NCBI GenBank assembly: GCA_963746315.1
Contig: CAVVAR010000001.1
Location: forward strand, 406,309-470,308
DNA length: 64,000 nt
Direction of reading: 5' to 3'
Source: Ga0077555 sp963746315
Lineage (GTDB): Bacteria; Pseudomonadota; Alphaproteobacteria; Rhizobiales; Hyphomicrobiaceae
This document shows, piece after piece, positions 43,873 to 53,182 of the stretch. Position 1 is the first letter of the stretch. Every line of letters starts with the position of its first letter. The translations under genes were made by a program, and so were the position numbers. A model generated the notes under the pieces. That model did not search any database, was not told where the DNA came from, and was given only the letters and a program-made list of their open reading frames with translations.

Positions 43873-45459
43873 ATGAAGTATCGCTTTGCGCATTGCGAGC
43901 TCGATACCGAGCGTCATCAATTTACAGCGAGTGGCAAAATCCAGCCGCTCGAGCCCCAGGTCTTCGATCTGCTGGCCTACTTCGCCAGCAACCCTGGGCG
44001 ACTGATCACCAAAGATGAAATTGTAGCGGCCGTGTGGGAAGGCCGAGCGATCAGCGATTCCGCCATCACGACACGGATTAATGGCGTGCGACGCGCAGTG
44101 GGTGACGATGGCATCCGGCAGGAGGTCGTTGCGACCGTGCCTAGGCGCGGTTTCCGATGGGTTGCCCCCGTCGAGATGGTTCCGAATGGTTCAGCCGATG
44201 GGATTGACGTGGGGACTCGGCTACCAATCCTCCAGGTGACGGCCAGTTTTGAATGCGCGGTCCCTCGCACAACGCTGCCGACGGTCGGGGTCGTCCCGTT
44301 CGCGCTGCAGACCGCTGACCCGGGCATGAATTATCTCGCGACTGGGTTGACCGACGAGATCATTACTGAGCTAGGACGCTACCACTCGCTCGCCGTGCTG
44401 GCACGCCACAGCACGCAGCAGGTGGCGCCGTCCGAGGCGAGCGATATCGGCGACCTGAAAGAGCTTGGCGCGACGCACGGCGTGCGTGGGACAATCCAAT
44501 TTCGCCAAGACAAGTTGCGCATTGGGGTGCAACTTGTGCAGCTCGCCTCCCAGCGGTTGCTGTGGGCCGAGCGCTACGACATCGGACGCGAAGAACTCTT
44601 CGCCATGCAGGACGATGTGGTCGCCCGTATCGTCGAGGCGATCCATGGCCGTGTAGCCGACGACCGCCTCGCCGGCGCATGCTCGCGCCCCACAGAGAAC
44701 CTCGATGCCTACGACTGCGTCTTGCGCGGCATGGCGGTCCATCGCGGCGGCGGGCTCAACAGCTGCACCGTAGATGACGCGCGCGCGGCGATCATCTGGT
44801 ACGATCGCGCCATTGCACTCGATCCCAGCTATGCGCGTGCTCATGGCTGGAAGGCGTGCGCCAGCGTCGTACTTTGGCCAGCTATACCGGAACAGAAGCA
44901 TTTCGATGAGTGCCGGGCCATGTGCCGCAAAGCGCACGAGCTCGATCCCCTTGATGCGGAGCTGCACCGCCTTTTGGTGGGGAACTATCTCTACCAGCGG
45001 CGCTTCGATCTCGGCCAATATCATCTCGACAAGATGCAAGCACTCAATCCGAACGATTGCCACATGCTCATCAAGGGTGGCCACTGGTTGAACTTCCTCG
45101 GTGACCGGGACCGCGCCTTCGCCAACATCGAGCTATCGATGCGACGAAATCCACTGCATCCCCCCTGGTACTGGCGCGATGCGGGCATCGTCATGTTCGA
45201 CAAAGGCGACTACGAGGGGGCATGGACGGCACTGAACCTGGTTCCGATCCTTCGCCACACTGATCTGATCTATCGCGCTGCCACCCTCGTGGGGCTCGGC
45301 GAGCATCATGAGGCCAATGCCGTCGTGGCGCGCCTGCAGCAGGAGTATCCGGATATCTTGCTGGCCAACCTCGGCAACTTGATGCCCTACCGCTGCTACA
45401 AGCAGGACCAGGACATCGTGCGGCTGCGTGATCATGTGGCACGCGCCGGTCTGGCGTGA
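43873..45459 (+). CDS. Winged-helix (OmpR/CadC-type) regulator with TPR-like domain
   Basis: A 528-residue protein. Residues 1 to about 95 form an OmpR/PhoB-type winged helix (MKYRFAHCELDTERHQFTAS, ITKDEIVAAVWEGRAISDSA, QEVVATVPRRGFRWVAPV). Residues about 130-260 form a TolB-like/adenylate-cyclase-associated segment (TVGVVPFALQ, TGLTDEIITELGRY, TIQFRQDKLRIGVQLV). The rest is tetratricopeptide-like (WYDRAIALDPSYARAHGWKA). There is no membrane helix, unlike CadC. The same middle segment occurs in the regulator at 54.5 kb. These proteins are widespread in alphaproteobacteria, targets unknown. Methyltransferase genes follow on the same strand. Confidence 0.9.
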   Translation: MKYRFAHCELDTERHQFTASGKIQPLEPQVFDLLAYFASNPGRLITKDEIVAAVWEGRAISDSAITTRINGVRRAVGDDGIRQEVVATVPRRGFRWVAPVEMVPNGSADGIDVGTRLPILQVTASFECAVPRTTLPTVGVVPFALQTADPGMNYLATGLTDEIITELGRYHSLAVLARHSTQQVAPSEASDIGDLKELGATHGVRGTIQFRQDKLRIGVQLVQLASQRLLWAERYDIGREELFAMQDDVVARIVEAIHGRVADDRLAGACSRPTENLDAYDCVLRGMAVHRGGGLNSCTVDDARAAIIWYDRAIALDPSYARAHGWKACASVVLWPAIPEQKHFDECRAMCRKAHELDPLDAELHRLLVGNYLYQRRFDLGQYHLDKMQALNPNDCHMLIKGGHWLNFLGDRDRAFANIELSMRRNPLHPPWYWRDAGIVMFDKGDYEGAWTALNLVPILRHTDLIYRAATLVGLGEHHEANAVVARLQQEYPDILLANLGNLMPYRCYKQDQDIVRLRDHVARAGLA

Positions 45460-45640
45460 TCGGCGCATCGTTATCGCGGTTCGTTCGCTTTCGCGAAAAG
45501 CTAAACCAATTCTGGACGGTTTCTGAAGGCTTTCTTCAAGCGGAGCCCCGCAGGCGGCCGTAACGTCTCGTCGTCCGCCGATGTGGCCGACATGGGCGAT
45601 TGAAACGACACATGCTCTGCGATCCGGGAGTGAGCCAGCC

Positions 45641-46702
45641 ATGAATACTGTCGACCAGGATAAGCTCAACCATTTTATTGGACAGATGCTCGGCGATTTG
45701 GGAGGTGCGTCGAGCATCGCCATGGTGCGGCTCGGCGATGCGCTCGGCCTTTACCAGGCGTTGCATACCAATGGCCCAATGACGTGCGCGAAATTGGCCG
45801 AGACGGCAAAGGTCAGCGAGCGATACCTGCGCGAGTGGCTCTCGCATCAGGCCGCTTCCAACTATCTGGCGTATGATCCGGGCACGGCCCGCTTCTCCCT
45901 GCCGCCAGAGCAAGCCATGGTATTCGCCAACGAGGACAGCCCCGTCTACATGATGGGCGGCTTTGATGTCATGGCGGCCATGTTGGACAACCAGCCCAAG
46001 GTACAGGCGGCCTTCAAGACCGGCGAAGGCGTGGCCTGGGGCGATCAGGCCAACTGCATGTTCTGCGCGGTCGCGCGCTTTTTCCGGCCCGGCTACCACA
46101 ATCATCTTGTGAAAGAATGGCTGCCGGCGCTCGATGGCGTGGTTGGAAAATTGGAGCGAGGCGCCAAAGTTGCCGATGTCGGCTGCGGGCACGGCTGGTC
46201 CACCGTCCTCATGGCGAAGGCGTTCCCGAAGTCGGAGTTCATCGGCTACGACTTCCATGCCCGCTCGATCGAGCAGGCGCGGGCGCACGCCAAGACGCAT
46301 GACGTATCTGGCAACACGCATTTCGAAGTGGGCCAGGCCAAAGATTATGCCGGCAACGAGTTCGACCTCGTCACATGCTTCGATTGCCTGCACGACATGG
46401 GTGACCCGGCGGGCGCAGCGGCGCATATCCGCAAGTCCTTGAAAAACGACGGCACATGGATGGTCATCGAGCCCATGGCGGGCGACAGTCTCGAACAGAA
46501 CCTCAACCCGGTCGGTCGGCTCTACTACGCCGGGTCCACGATGATCTGCGTGCCGACTTCGCTGTCCCAGGAAGTCGGCGCGGCCCTGGGGGCGCAGGCC
46601 GGCGAGACGAAGCTTCGCAATGTCATCACATCGGGTGGGTTCGCCACCGTGCGGCGGGCCACAGAGACGCCCTTCAACATGATCCTCGAGGCGAGACCAT
46701 AG
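45641..46702 (+). CDS. SAM-dependent methyltransferase with winged-helix N-terminal domain
   Basis: A 353-residue class I methyltransferase. Residues about 15-95 form a dimerisation winged helix (SSIAMVRLGDALGLYQAL, KLAETAKVSERYLREWL), then the Rossmann domain has motif I VADVGCGHGWST, motif II FIGYDFHARSIEQARAHA, motif IV-like DLVTCFDCLHDMGDPAGA and motif VI DGTWMVIEPM. This arrangement is common in O-methyltransferases and in uncharacterised alphaproteobacterial SAM enzymes. It starts with ATG 45641. An OsmC-family gene and another methyltransferase follow on the same strand. Confidence 0.92.
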   Translation: MNTVDQDKLNHFIGQMLGDLGGASSIAMVRLGDALGLYQALHTNGPMTCAKLAETAKVSERYLREWLSHQAASNYLAYDPGTARFSLPPEQAMVFANEDSPVYMMGGFDVMAAMLDNQPKVQAAFKTGEGVAWGDQANCMFCAVARFFRPGYHNHLVKEWLPALDGVVGKLERGAKVADVGCGHGWSTVLMAKAFPKSEFIGYDFHARSIEQARAHAKTHDVSGNTHFEVGQAKDYAGNEFDLVTCFDCLHDMGDPAGAAAHIRKSLKNDGTWMVIEPMAGDSLEQNLNPVGRLYYAGSTMICVPTSLSQEVGAALGAQAGETKLRNVITSGGFATVRRATETPFNMILEARP

Positions 46703-46803
46703 CCGAGAGGGCGTGCCATTTGCGATCAACGAGGTTTCCAGCGCCGTCCGTAGTTGCGCGCGCCACCACGAAGGTAACTGGGATCGTTGTCAGGAGGAAT
46801 GAG

Positions 46804-47342
46804 ATGAGTTCAGACGTGACAAATTCATCAGGGAGGCGCTCGAGCGCGTCATCGCGACCTTCAAGAAGCGCCCTGCTGCAGCCCAGAAGCTGCAGAAGGC
46901 GTCGCTGCGGCTCGAGGACGGGCTCGTTTGTGAGTTCAAGCAGGGGGACCACACCCTTGTTCTGGACCAACCAGCACCCATGGGTGGTGAGGGCAAGGGA
47001 CCGACACCGGGATTCTTCGGCCGCGCCGCGATTGCTGGGTGCCTCGCGCAAGGCGTCAAGATGACGGCCGCGCGCCGCGAGGTTCCCATCTCGGCGATCA
47101 CGCTTCATCTCGAGCAGGATGTCGACGGTCGCGGCGCGCTTGCCATGGATGGTATCTATGCCGGCGCGCTCGATCTCCGCATCGAGATCGACATCGAGAG
47201 CGAAGCGCCGCGCGACGTGATCCAATCGGTCATCGACGATACGATCGAGTCAGATACCTGGCTGCTGAATTATCGGGACGCCCAGAAGCTTTCCACCACG
47301 GTCATGGTCACGGCACCGAAGGCCAAAGACGCAGCGGAGTAG
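46804..47342 (+). pseudogene. OsmC-family peroxiredoxin-like protein, N-terminal frameshift
   Basis: The body (from about 46830) reads REALERVIATFKKRPAAAQK, LRLEDGLVCEFKQGD, then APTPGFFGRAAIAGCLAQGV with the OsmC-type Cys, and ends with SDTWLLNYRDAQKLSTTV. A start ATG at 46804 with a perfect AGGAGG site is in another frame (MSSDVTNSS...). One base missing or surplus around 46828-46838 separates them. Without the shift the only in-frame ATG is at 46980, after half the domain. Family members detoxify organic hydroperoxides or bind related substrates; the pair of active cysteines is not complete in the visible part. It ends 3 bases before the next gene. Confidence 0.8.
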
Positions 47343-47344
47343 AC

Positions 47345-48170
47345 ATGGACGCAAAACTGCAGCTGCGCGTCCAGCGCTATGGCTGGGACGCAGCCGAGCC
47401 ACACTACGAGGAATGCTGGTCAGACGTGCTTGTCGCGGCCCATGACACGCTGCTCGGTATCGCGGACGTCGGCGCCCGGCCAGCATGTAGTCGAGATTGC
47501 CTGTGGCACGGGGATGGTGACCGCTCGTACGGCCCGGATGGTGGAGCCCGGCGGATCGATTCTCGCGACTGATCTCTCAGGCAGGATGGTGGAGCGCACC
47601 TATGCGCGTTGCCTTGCGGACGGCATTCGATGCGTGACCGCCACTCGCATGGACGCGCAGAAGCTTGAAGTCTCTGACGGCACTTTCGACACCGCCATCT
47701 GTGCTCTCGGGCTGATGTATGTGCCGGATACGCGTGCCGCCATCGCAGAGATGGTCAGAGTCGTGAGGCCCGGCGGAACCGTCGCCGCAACGGTATGGGG
47801 CGAGCGGAAGAACTGCGGCTGGGCCGAGATCTTCCCGATTGTCGACCGACAGGTGGCCTCGGAGGTGTGTCCGATGTTCTTCGGACTGGGCGCGCCCGGA
47901 GCTTTGAAAGGTCAATTCGAGGAGGCGGGACTTGTAGACATCGAAGAAGTTCGTCGGCAGGAGACCATGATGTTCTCCGACGAGCAGTCGATACTTCGCG
48001 CAATGATTGACGGCGGTGCCGTCGCGCTGGCGGCAAAGCGGTTCACGCCCGAAGGGCGCAGCGAAGTGGAGGCCTCTTTTCTAGCATCCGTGAGCGAGTG
48101 GCGTGACGAATCGGGTGCTTATGCCATCCCAGGAGAGTTCGTCACAGTGAAGGGGCTCCGGGGCCGATGA
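47345..48170 (+). pseudogene. SAM-dependent methyltransferase, frameshifted
   Basis: The start MDAKLQLRVQRYGWDAAEPH follows the OsmC stop after two bases. The N-terminal part (HYEECWSDVLVAAHDTLLGI) shifts frame at about 47470, where the next frame gives PGQHVVEIACGTGMVTARTA (motif I), SILATDLSGRMVERTY, TFDTAICALGLMYVPDTRAA and VVRPGGTVAATVWGERK. The C terminus ends GEFVTVKGLRGR. This is a UbiE/COQ5-like methyltransferase. One lost or gained base (GGCGCCCGGCC region) is enough. OsmC and methyltransferase are probably one transcript. Confidence 0.82.
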
Positions 48171-48532
48171 TCCGCTAGCGTCTGGATACTCACCGCAATC
48201 GACGCAAGACCTTGGATTGTCCGCTCTGTACCGATCACCTTCCGCGAACATTTCAGCGTCGCTGCTTGCAGTCGCGACCGGGATTGGCCCTCTTCGACTG
48301 CTGCCCGTCGGACGACGTTGGTCCGGAGCTGAGGGCATCGCGTCGAAGTTCTCGGTTCGTGCCTCGAACGGTCGGTAACGGGTGTCGAGCTGTCGCTTCC
48401 GGCGCTGAACGGCACTCAACAAAATGACCCAGAGCGCCATAGGGTGCCGGCGGAGCGTCCCAATTCCAAGGTGGTCCGCTTCCGACGGAAAGCGACCGAA
48501 AGGAACTCGGCCCTAACGATCGCGGCGATCGT
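48171..48532. other. Intergenic with a dispersed short repeat
   Basis: About 360 bases, no gene. 48341-48380 (CGTCGAAGTTCTCGGTTCGT...) resembles 59445-59480 (CGTCGCCGTTCTGGGTTCGT...), a diverged dispersed sequence. Terminator potential for the two convergent gene groups is not obvious. Confidence 0.45.
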
Positions 48533-49012
48533 TCACGACTTGTTCGTCTTCACCCAGTCAGCGTAGGCGATGCGCTTCATTTCGAAGACCTCGGGTTTCC
48601 TCGTGTAGAAGCTGTAGTAGAGGCGGCCGACCGGTTGATAGGCGGCGAAGTCAACATTGAACTTTTCGTCCATGACGCCGTCGCGCGTCCAGGCGCGCAC
48701 CACCTCGCCGAGCAGCAACTCGCGATCGTCCGCGATGCTTACCGATTGCACCCACCTGCATTCGAGCGCTGCAGGTGCCGAGGCGATGCGCGGTACCTTG
48801 ACGTCGGTGGATGATGCCAACGTCAGGTTGGCGGCGGCGATCTCGCTCTTCTCGGGTGGAAAATCGATAGCCGTAATGTTCATAGCCGCAGCGAGCGGCT
48901 CATCCACGAGATTAACAACGAACTCCCGCGTCGCGTGAATGTTCGCGGCGGTATCCTTTGGGGTCTTCTCCGGTCGCAGATGCAGTCCGAGTGCGATGAT
49001 CGGCGGCGTGTT
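48533..49012 (-). pseudogene. Flavin reductase-like domain protein, 5' end removed by IS21
   Basis: The C-terminal 160 or so residues of a flavin reductase-like (FMN-binding split barrel) protein: NTPPIIALGLHLRPEKTPKD, TAANIHATREFVVNLVDEPL, LLLGEVVRAWTRDGV, YQPVGRLYYSFYTRKPEVFE. The family N terminus with the flavin-binding first strands is missing. Homology ends at about 49012, where IS21 terminal repeats begin. An in-frame ATG at 49108 lies in IS sequence, so a chimeric product is possible but probably inactive. Such proteins supply reduced FMN to two-component monooxygenases. Confidence 0.8.
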
Positions 49013-49016
49013 GCGT

Positions 49017-49102
49017 ATTCCGACGAAGCCGGACACTGAATCCGATCGAAGCCGGACAGTGATCCGAGCGATTGCGGACAGCAATCCGACGAAGCCGGAC
49101 AG
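49017..49102 (+). repeat. IS21 terminal direct repeats
   Basis: ATTCCGACGAAGCCGGACA, then AATCCGATCGAAGCCGGACA, then CAATCCGACGAAGCCGGACA within 86 bases. Multiple imperfect repeats of this kind at each end are transposase-binding sites in IS21-family elements. They mark where the flavin reductase gene was cut. Confidence 0.75.
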
Positions 49103-49128
49103 CGCCACCCATCGACGGGCTCAACGGG

Positions 49129-49901
49129 TCATGCGGCAGCGTCCGTGTCAAGTTTGCCACGCTTGACCGTCTTGTTCTTGGGGTCGCGCAGGCTCTCGCC
49201 GACAAGGTTCAGGCGGTGTGCACTGTGCACGAGGCGATCGAGGATGGCGTCGGCCACCGTCGGATTGGCGATCATCTCGTGCGAGTGCTTCACGCTCGAC
49301 TTGGCTGGTGACGATCGTTGATCCACGTCCCTGCCGGTCGTACGAAGATTTCCAGGAGATCGCGGCCCTGGTCCGCCGTCACGTTGGCGAGTCCCCAGTC
49401 GTCGAGGATCAGCAGTTGGACGCGGGCGATGCTCTCAAGAGCCGCGCGTGACGACCGTCGCCGCGAGCCAGTGCCAAGGCGTCGAACAGTCGTGGCGCGC
49501 GATAGTAAAGAACCGAGCGATCGTCCCGACACGCCTTGTGGGCGAGAGCACAAGCCAGCCAACTTTTTCCGAGCCCGGTCTTGCCGACGATGATCAGGTT
49601 CTGGTGCTGGGCGATCCAGTCGCCGGCGATCAGCTTGGCGAGCAGCGGCTTGTCGAGGCCGCGCGCCGCCTTCATGTCGATATCCTCGACCACGGCGTTC
49701 TGTCGGAGCCCGGCGAACTTCAAGCGACTTGACGAGCCGCTTGTTCTCACGCTCGATCGCCTCGCGGTCGACGAGGAGCGCGAGCCGGTCCTCGAACGGC
49801 AGCGCGGCGATGTCGGGCTGACGCCGCTGCTCTTCGAGCGCCTTGGCCATGCCAGCGAGCCCGAGTGCGACGAGACGCTGGTCGGTTGGATGAGTGAGCA
49901 T
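49129..49901 (-). pseudogene. istB: IS21 helper ATPase IstB, multiply frameshifted
   Basis: Fragments in at least three frames together match IstB: MLTHPTDQRLVALGLAGMAK, then KFAGLRQNAVVEDIDMKAAR and Walker A LIIVGKTGLGKSWLACALAH, then ALESIARVQLLILDDWGLAN (Walker B), and finally the tail HEMIANPTVADAILDRLVHS with the stop at 49129. Shifts occur near 49735, 49440 and 49320. IstB is the AAA+ protein that stimulates IstA; this copy is dead or the sequence has errors. An alternative start MKTKHFA lies at 49922. Confidence 0.8.
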
Positions 49902-49934
49902 TGCAAAGTGCTTTGTCTTCATTGCCCGCTTGCT

Positions 49935-50300
49935 ATCGCGCGTGCCGCCGTGCGGGCGGGCCAGTGGCCGCGCATCTGGTGAGGCGGCTCAGTGGTAGGT
50001 GCCAGGGCCACGAATGTTGTCGTGCCGGAGCGGCGGAGTGTCCGGCGCTGCCTCTTGCGCGAGACACCGTGTCGACCCGAGCGTCAGGATGGGCGATCGA
50101 GCCGTGGGTGGTGGCGCCACATGTTGACGCGCCGGCAGACAACCTCACGCGAGCAGGGCCGAAGCTCGTCACGAGGCTGATGATGCCGAAGCGCGAGCGG
50201 AAGCCTTGCTCGGGATGCGGCTTGCACTCAAGATCGTTTCGAACATGGCGACTGCCGCCGGGCCGACCTCGGAAGCCGCGCGTCGTCCGCGCCGGCGTCC
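49935..50300 (-). pseudogene. istA: IS21 transposase IstA, C-terminal remnant
   Basis: On the minus strand, pieces resembling the IstA C terminus occur: MFETIL, then in another frame ECKPHPEQGFRSRFGIISLV followed by TSFGPARV and a GATTHGSIAH-like segment. Several frame changes are needed, and no DDE catalytic part is left. It lies directly upstream of istB, as in functional IS21 elements. Confidence 0.65.
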
Positions 50301-50318
50301 ATACAGCGTAACGGCGAT

Positions 50319-52190
50319 GTGCTCGCGACCACCGGTTACGGCGGTCATGGCGTACCAGAGCAACTCCTCGCCGCATTGGAAAAGCGTTTCACTGAAACAG
50401 GCTCACCAAAAAACCTCACGCTGGTCCATTCCACGGGGCAGGGTGATGGTCGCGGCCAGGGCCTCAATCGGCTCGCGCACCCCGGTCTGATCAAACGCAT
50501 CATTGGTGGATATTATGGCTTGTCGCCAAAGCTGACCCAAATGGCTTTGGACAATCAGCTTGAGGCTTACAATTTCCCGGAAGGCTGCATCTTACAGCTC
50601 TATCGCGATATCGCGGCCGGCAAGCCTGGTACGTTTTCGAAAGTCGGCCTCGGCACCTACATCGACCCTCGCCTGGAAGGCGGAAGGATGAACGACCTAA
50701 CAGTCGAAGACCTGGTGTCGGTCAGCAATATCGACGGCCAGGACTGGTTGTACTACCGTGGCTTTCCGATCAATGTTGTGTTTTTGCGCGGCACGACAGC
50801 CGACACGAACGGAAACATTTCAATTGAGCGCGAGGCTCTGGTGTTGGAAGATCTCACGTTGGCAATGGCGGCGCGGAATTCCGGTGGATACGTTATCTGT
50901 CAGGTCGAGCGGATCGCAGATGCAGGGACGCTGCCATCACGTTCGATCAGGATCCCGGGCATGATGGTGGATTGCGTCGTCGTCGCGGAGCCCGCACAAC
51001 ACATGCAGAACTATGGAACGGCCTACAATCCGGCGTTTTCGGGTGAAATCCGCGTGCCTGCGGGAAGCGTCGAACCGATGCCGCTCGACGAGCGCAAAAT
51101 TATCGCGCGCCGCTGTGCGACGGAACTCAGAGCAAACAGCGTCATTAATTTGGGCATTGGCATGCCGGAGGGCGTTGGTGCGATTTGCAATGAAGAGCGG
51201 GTCTATCGTTATGTCACCCTGACAGCCGATGCGGGGATCGTTGGCGGTGTGCCCATGAATGGATTGGACTTTGGCGCAACGACGAATGCAGAAGCGTTGA
51301 TGGACCACACAACCGCTTTCGATTTCATCGATGGCGGCGGTCTCGACATTTCCTTCCTGGGAATGGCGCAGGCCGATAAGCATGGCAATGTCAATTCGAG
51401 TAAGTTTGGGGATCGCATCACCGGATGTGGCGGCTTTATCAATATCAGCCAAAACAGCCGCAAGGTTGTCTTTGTGGGTACGTTCCGCGCCGGCGGCCTC
51501 AAGGTTGCTGTCGAAAACGGCGCACTTGAAATCAGGCAGGAAGGCAAGACAAAGAAATTCCTGAACGCCGTCGAACAGATAACGTTCAGCGGCCAGGTGG
51601 CAGTCGAGAAGAACCAGCCCGTGTTGTTCGTCACTGAAAGATGTGTTTTCGGCCTGACCGCGCAAGGGTTCGAACTTCAGGAGGTTGCTCCTGGCATAGA
51701 TATTGAACGTGATATATTGCCGGGCTTGGAATTCGAGCCGCTTATCAATAAGCCGAAAGCGATGGACATTCGCTTGTTCTGTCCGGACGTGATGGGACTA
51801 AAAAACGAAATGCTTTCGATGAGTCTGGCCGATCGCATTTTCTATAATTCTTCGATCAACACCATCTTCCTGAATTTCGCTGGTCTGCGCGTGCGAACCA
51901 AGAAAGACGTACAGGATATTCAGGTTGCCGTCGAAATCCGAATGAGTGCCGTCGGCCAGCGAATGCATTCGGTCGTCAACTATGACAATTTCATTGTCGA
52001 TGAAGATGTCATGGATGCCTATGCCGATCTCGTAAAGCACATCGATGAAACGTACTATCTGAGCGTGCACCGCTACACGACCAGTGCCTTTCTACGTCTC
52101 AAACTCGGTAAGGAACTGGGCAAGCGCCAGTTGTCTCCGAGAGTGTATGAAACCGTCGCAGAAGCCCGAGATAACCAACCTGAAAAGTGA
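50319..52190 (+). CDS. Acyl-CoA:acetate/acetoacetate CoA-transferase, 5' truncated
   Basis: A 623-residue product of the fused alpha-beta CoA-transferase family (family I). It includes the alpha motif ATTGYGGHGVPEQLLAALEK, the glycine-rich STGQGDGRGQGLNRLAH, and the beta-half GIGMPEGVGAICNEE and VENGALEIRQEGKTKKFLNA with the ENG motif near the catalytic Glu. Codon identity is typical and the body intact. The first 20 or so residues are missing, since IS21 remnant sequence stops at about 50310 (NGDVLATTGYGG is the first recognisable part). The ORF starts internally with a TTG/GTG-type codon at 50319, so it may not be properly expressed. It transfers CoA between short-chain acids, as in acetoacetate or propionate use. 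Confidence 0.85.
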   Translation: MLATTGYGGHGVPEQLLAALEKRFTETGSPKNLTLVHSTGQGDGRGQGLNRLAHPGLIKRIIGGYYGLSPKLTQMALDNQLEAYNFPEGCILQLYRDIAAGKPGTFSKVGLGTYIDPRLEGGRMNDLTVEDLVSVSNIDGQDWLYYRGFPINVVFLRGTTADTNGNISIEREALVLEDLTLAMAARNSGGYVICQVERIADAGTLPSRSIRIPGMMVDCVVVAEPAQHMQNYGTAYNPAFSGEIRVPAGSVEPMPLDERKIIARRCATELRANSVINLGIGMPEGVGAICNEERVYRYVTLTADAGIVGGVPMNGLDFGATTNAEALMDHTTAFDFIDGGGLDISFLGMAQADKHGNVNSSKFGDRITGCGGFINISQNSRKVVFVGTFRAGGLKVAVENGALEIRQEGKTKKFLNAVEQITFSGQVAVEKNQPVLFVTERCVFGLTAQGFELQEVAPGIDIERDILPGLEFEPLINKPKAMDIRLFCPDVMGLKNEMLSMSLADRIFYNSSINTIFLNFAGLRVRTKKDVQDIQVAVEIRMSAVGQRMHSVVNYDNFIVDEDVMDAYADLVKHIDETYYLSVHRYTTSAFLRLKLGKELGKRQLSPRVYETVAEARDNQPEK

Positions 52191-52241
52191 ACGGCACTTA
52201 CAAGAGGTTTGTAAGCGGTGTCCCGCCCGCACCTTGACCGC

Positions 52242-52425
52242 TCAGGCTGCTTCGGCCTTGGCGCAAGCCCAGGGCATCAGGTCGTCGGTGCGGGATTGCG
52301 GCCAGCCGTTCACGAGCTTGGTCAGGGTGTCGGTGAGCGGAGCGTTCGGATTGACACCGTTGAGCTCGGCGGTCTCGATGAGCGAGGCGATGGTCGCCCA
52401 GTTGGCGCCGTAGTGCAAGGGGCGA
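52242..52425 (-). pseudogene. tnpC: IS66 TnpC, C-terminal remnant
   Basis: A minus-strand fragment reads LHYGANWATIASLIETAELN, then LTDTLTKLVNGWPQSRTDDL and MPWACAKAEAA before the stop at 52242-52244. IASLIETxKLNGVxPxxxLxDVLxRIxxGWPxxxxDELLPW is the hallmark end of IS66 TnpC. The rest of the transposase is absent. Confidence 0.8.
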
Positions 52426-53182
52426 CAAGGGCCAAGCCGGTTGCTTAGGGTTCGGCAGAACCACCCTCATAAGCTGCCATGGTCGGATCCAGTGACTGCC
52501 CAGTCAACGCCCGGTTGCCCGTGAGCGCTTCTGCAAAGGGCGCACCCATGTGCAGTGGATCACGTGCCGCGGCACGTGAGGTCCGCAGGTGGCCCGACCC
52601 TTCCAGTCGTAGACGGAGCGATGTTCAACGCGAACGAAGGAAGAGCTGCCGAAGTGCGCCAGTCTGTCACCCAACGTCTCTTGCTGGGGGTTGGGCAGCC
52701 GGTCGGCCGGCCCGTTCGAACTCACCCCCTTGACCCATATGTATGGTCCGGCCGTGCGTCGCAAGTGAAAGCTTCGGGTCTGGCGACAAGCGGTCTCGCA
52801 ACAATGTATCCGGCCTCGTTGTGGGGCACTTCATTGGCCCCGGGCCATCATGGATATCAGCGCGCAGTCGGTCTGATTAAGAGATAGACCACGAAGGCCA
52901 AATGGGTCACCAAACTCACGATGCGCCGGGAAGACCGGTCCTCCATGTCCTTGGCATTCTCTCGCGGACCTCGGCGGGAAAGCTCGTCACGGGTGCTGGT
53001 TACACGGCGCGCAACTCCTCATGTTTCGCTTGTTCGATCTGGCGCCTTTCCCTCGTCTCGACCTTGCACCATCTCGGTGGCTCCCGGTCGAGGGCTGGTC
53101 AAGGTTCGCCGTGGCTCCTGGCTCGCCGCAGTCACCGCGCTCTCCAGGCGACGCCTTGACGGGTCCGAGCCGGGTGCCAGGC
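52426..53182. other. Intergenic with a second copy of the dispersed repeat
   Basis: No gene is supported. 52805-52909 is the direct relative of 12637-12743 (TGTATCCGGCCTCG, GATGGATATCAGCGCGCA, CCAAATGGGTCA). The right end contains the downstream end of the IS110 element. Confidence 0.5.

Larger units (their letters stand above)
49013..50310 (-). mobile_element. Decayed IS21-family element
   Basis: A remnant with the left terminal repeats, a frameshifted istB and the last part of istA on the minus strand. The end carries three copies of ATCCGACGAAGCCGGACA-like sequence (49017-49034, 49039-49060 with GATC, 49082-49102), as typical for IS21-family multiple terminal repeats. The 5' part of istA and the other end are missing; the CoA-transferase gene begins directly after. 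Confidence 0.75.

Noticed and set aside
45536..46729. 397-codon minus-strand frame opposite the first methyltransferase
   Set aside because: Antisense to a complete methyltransferase with intact SAM motifs.
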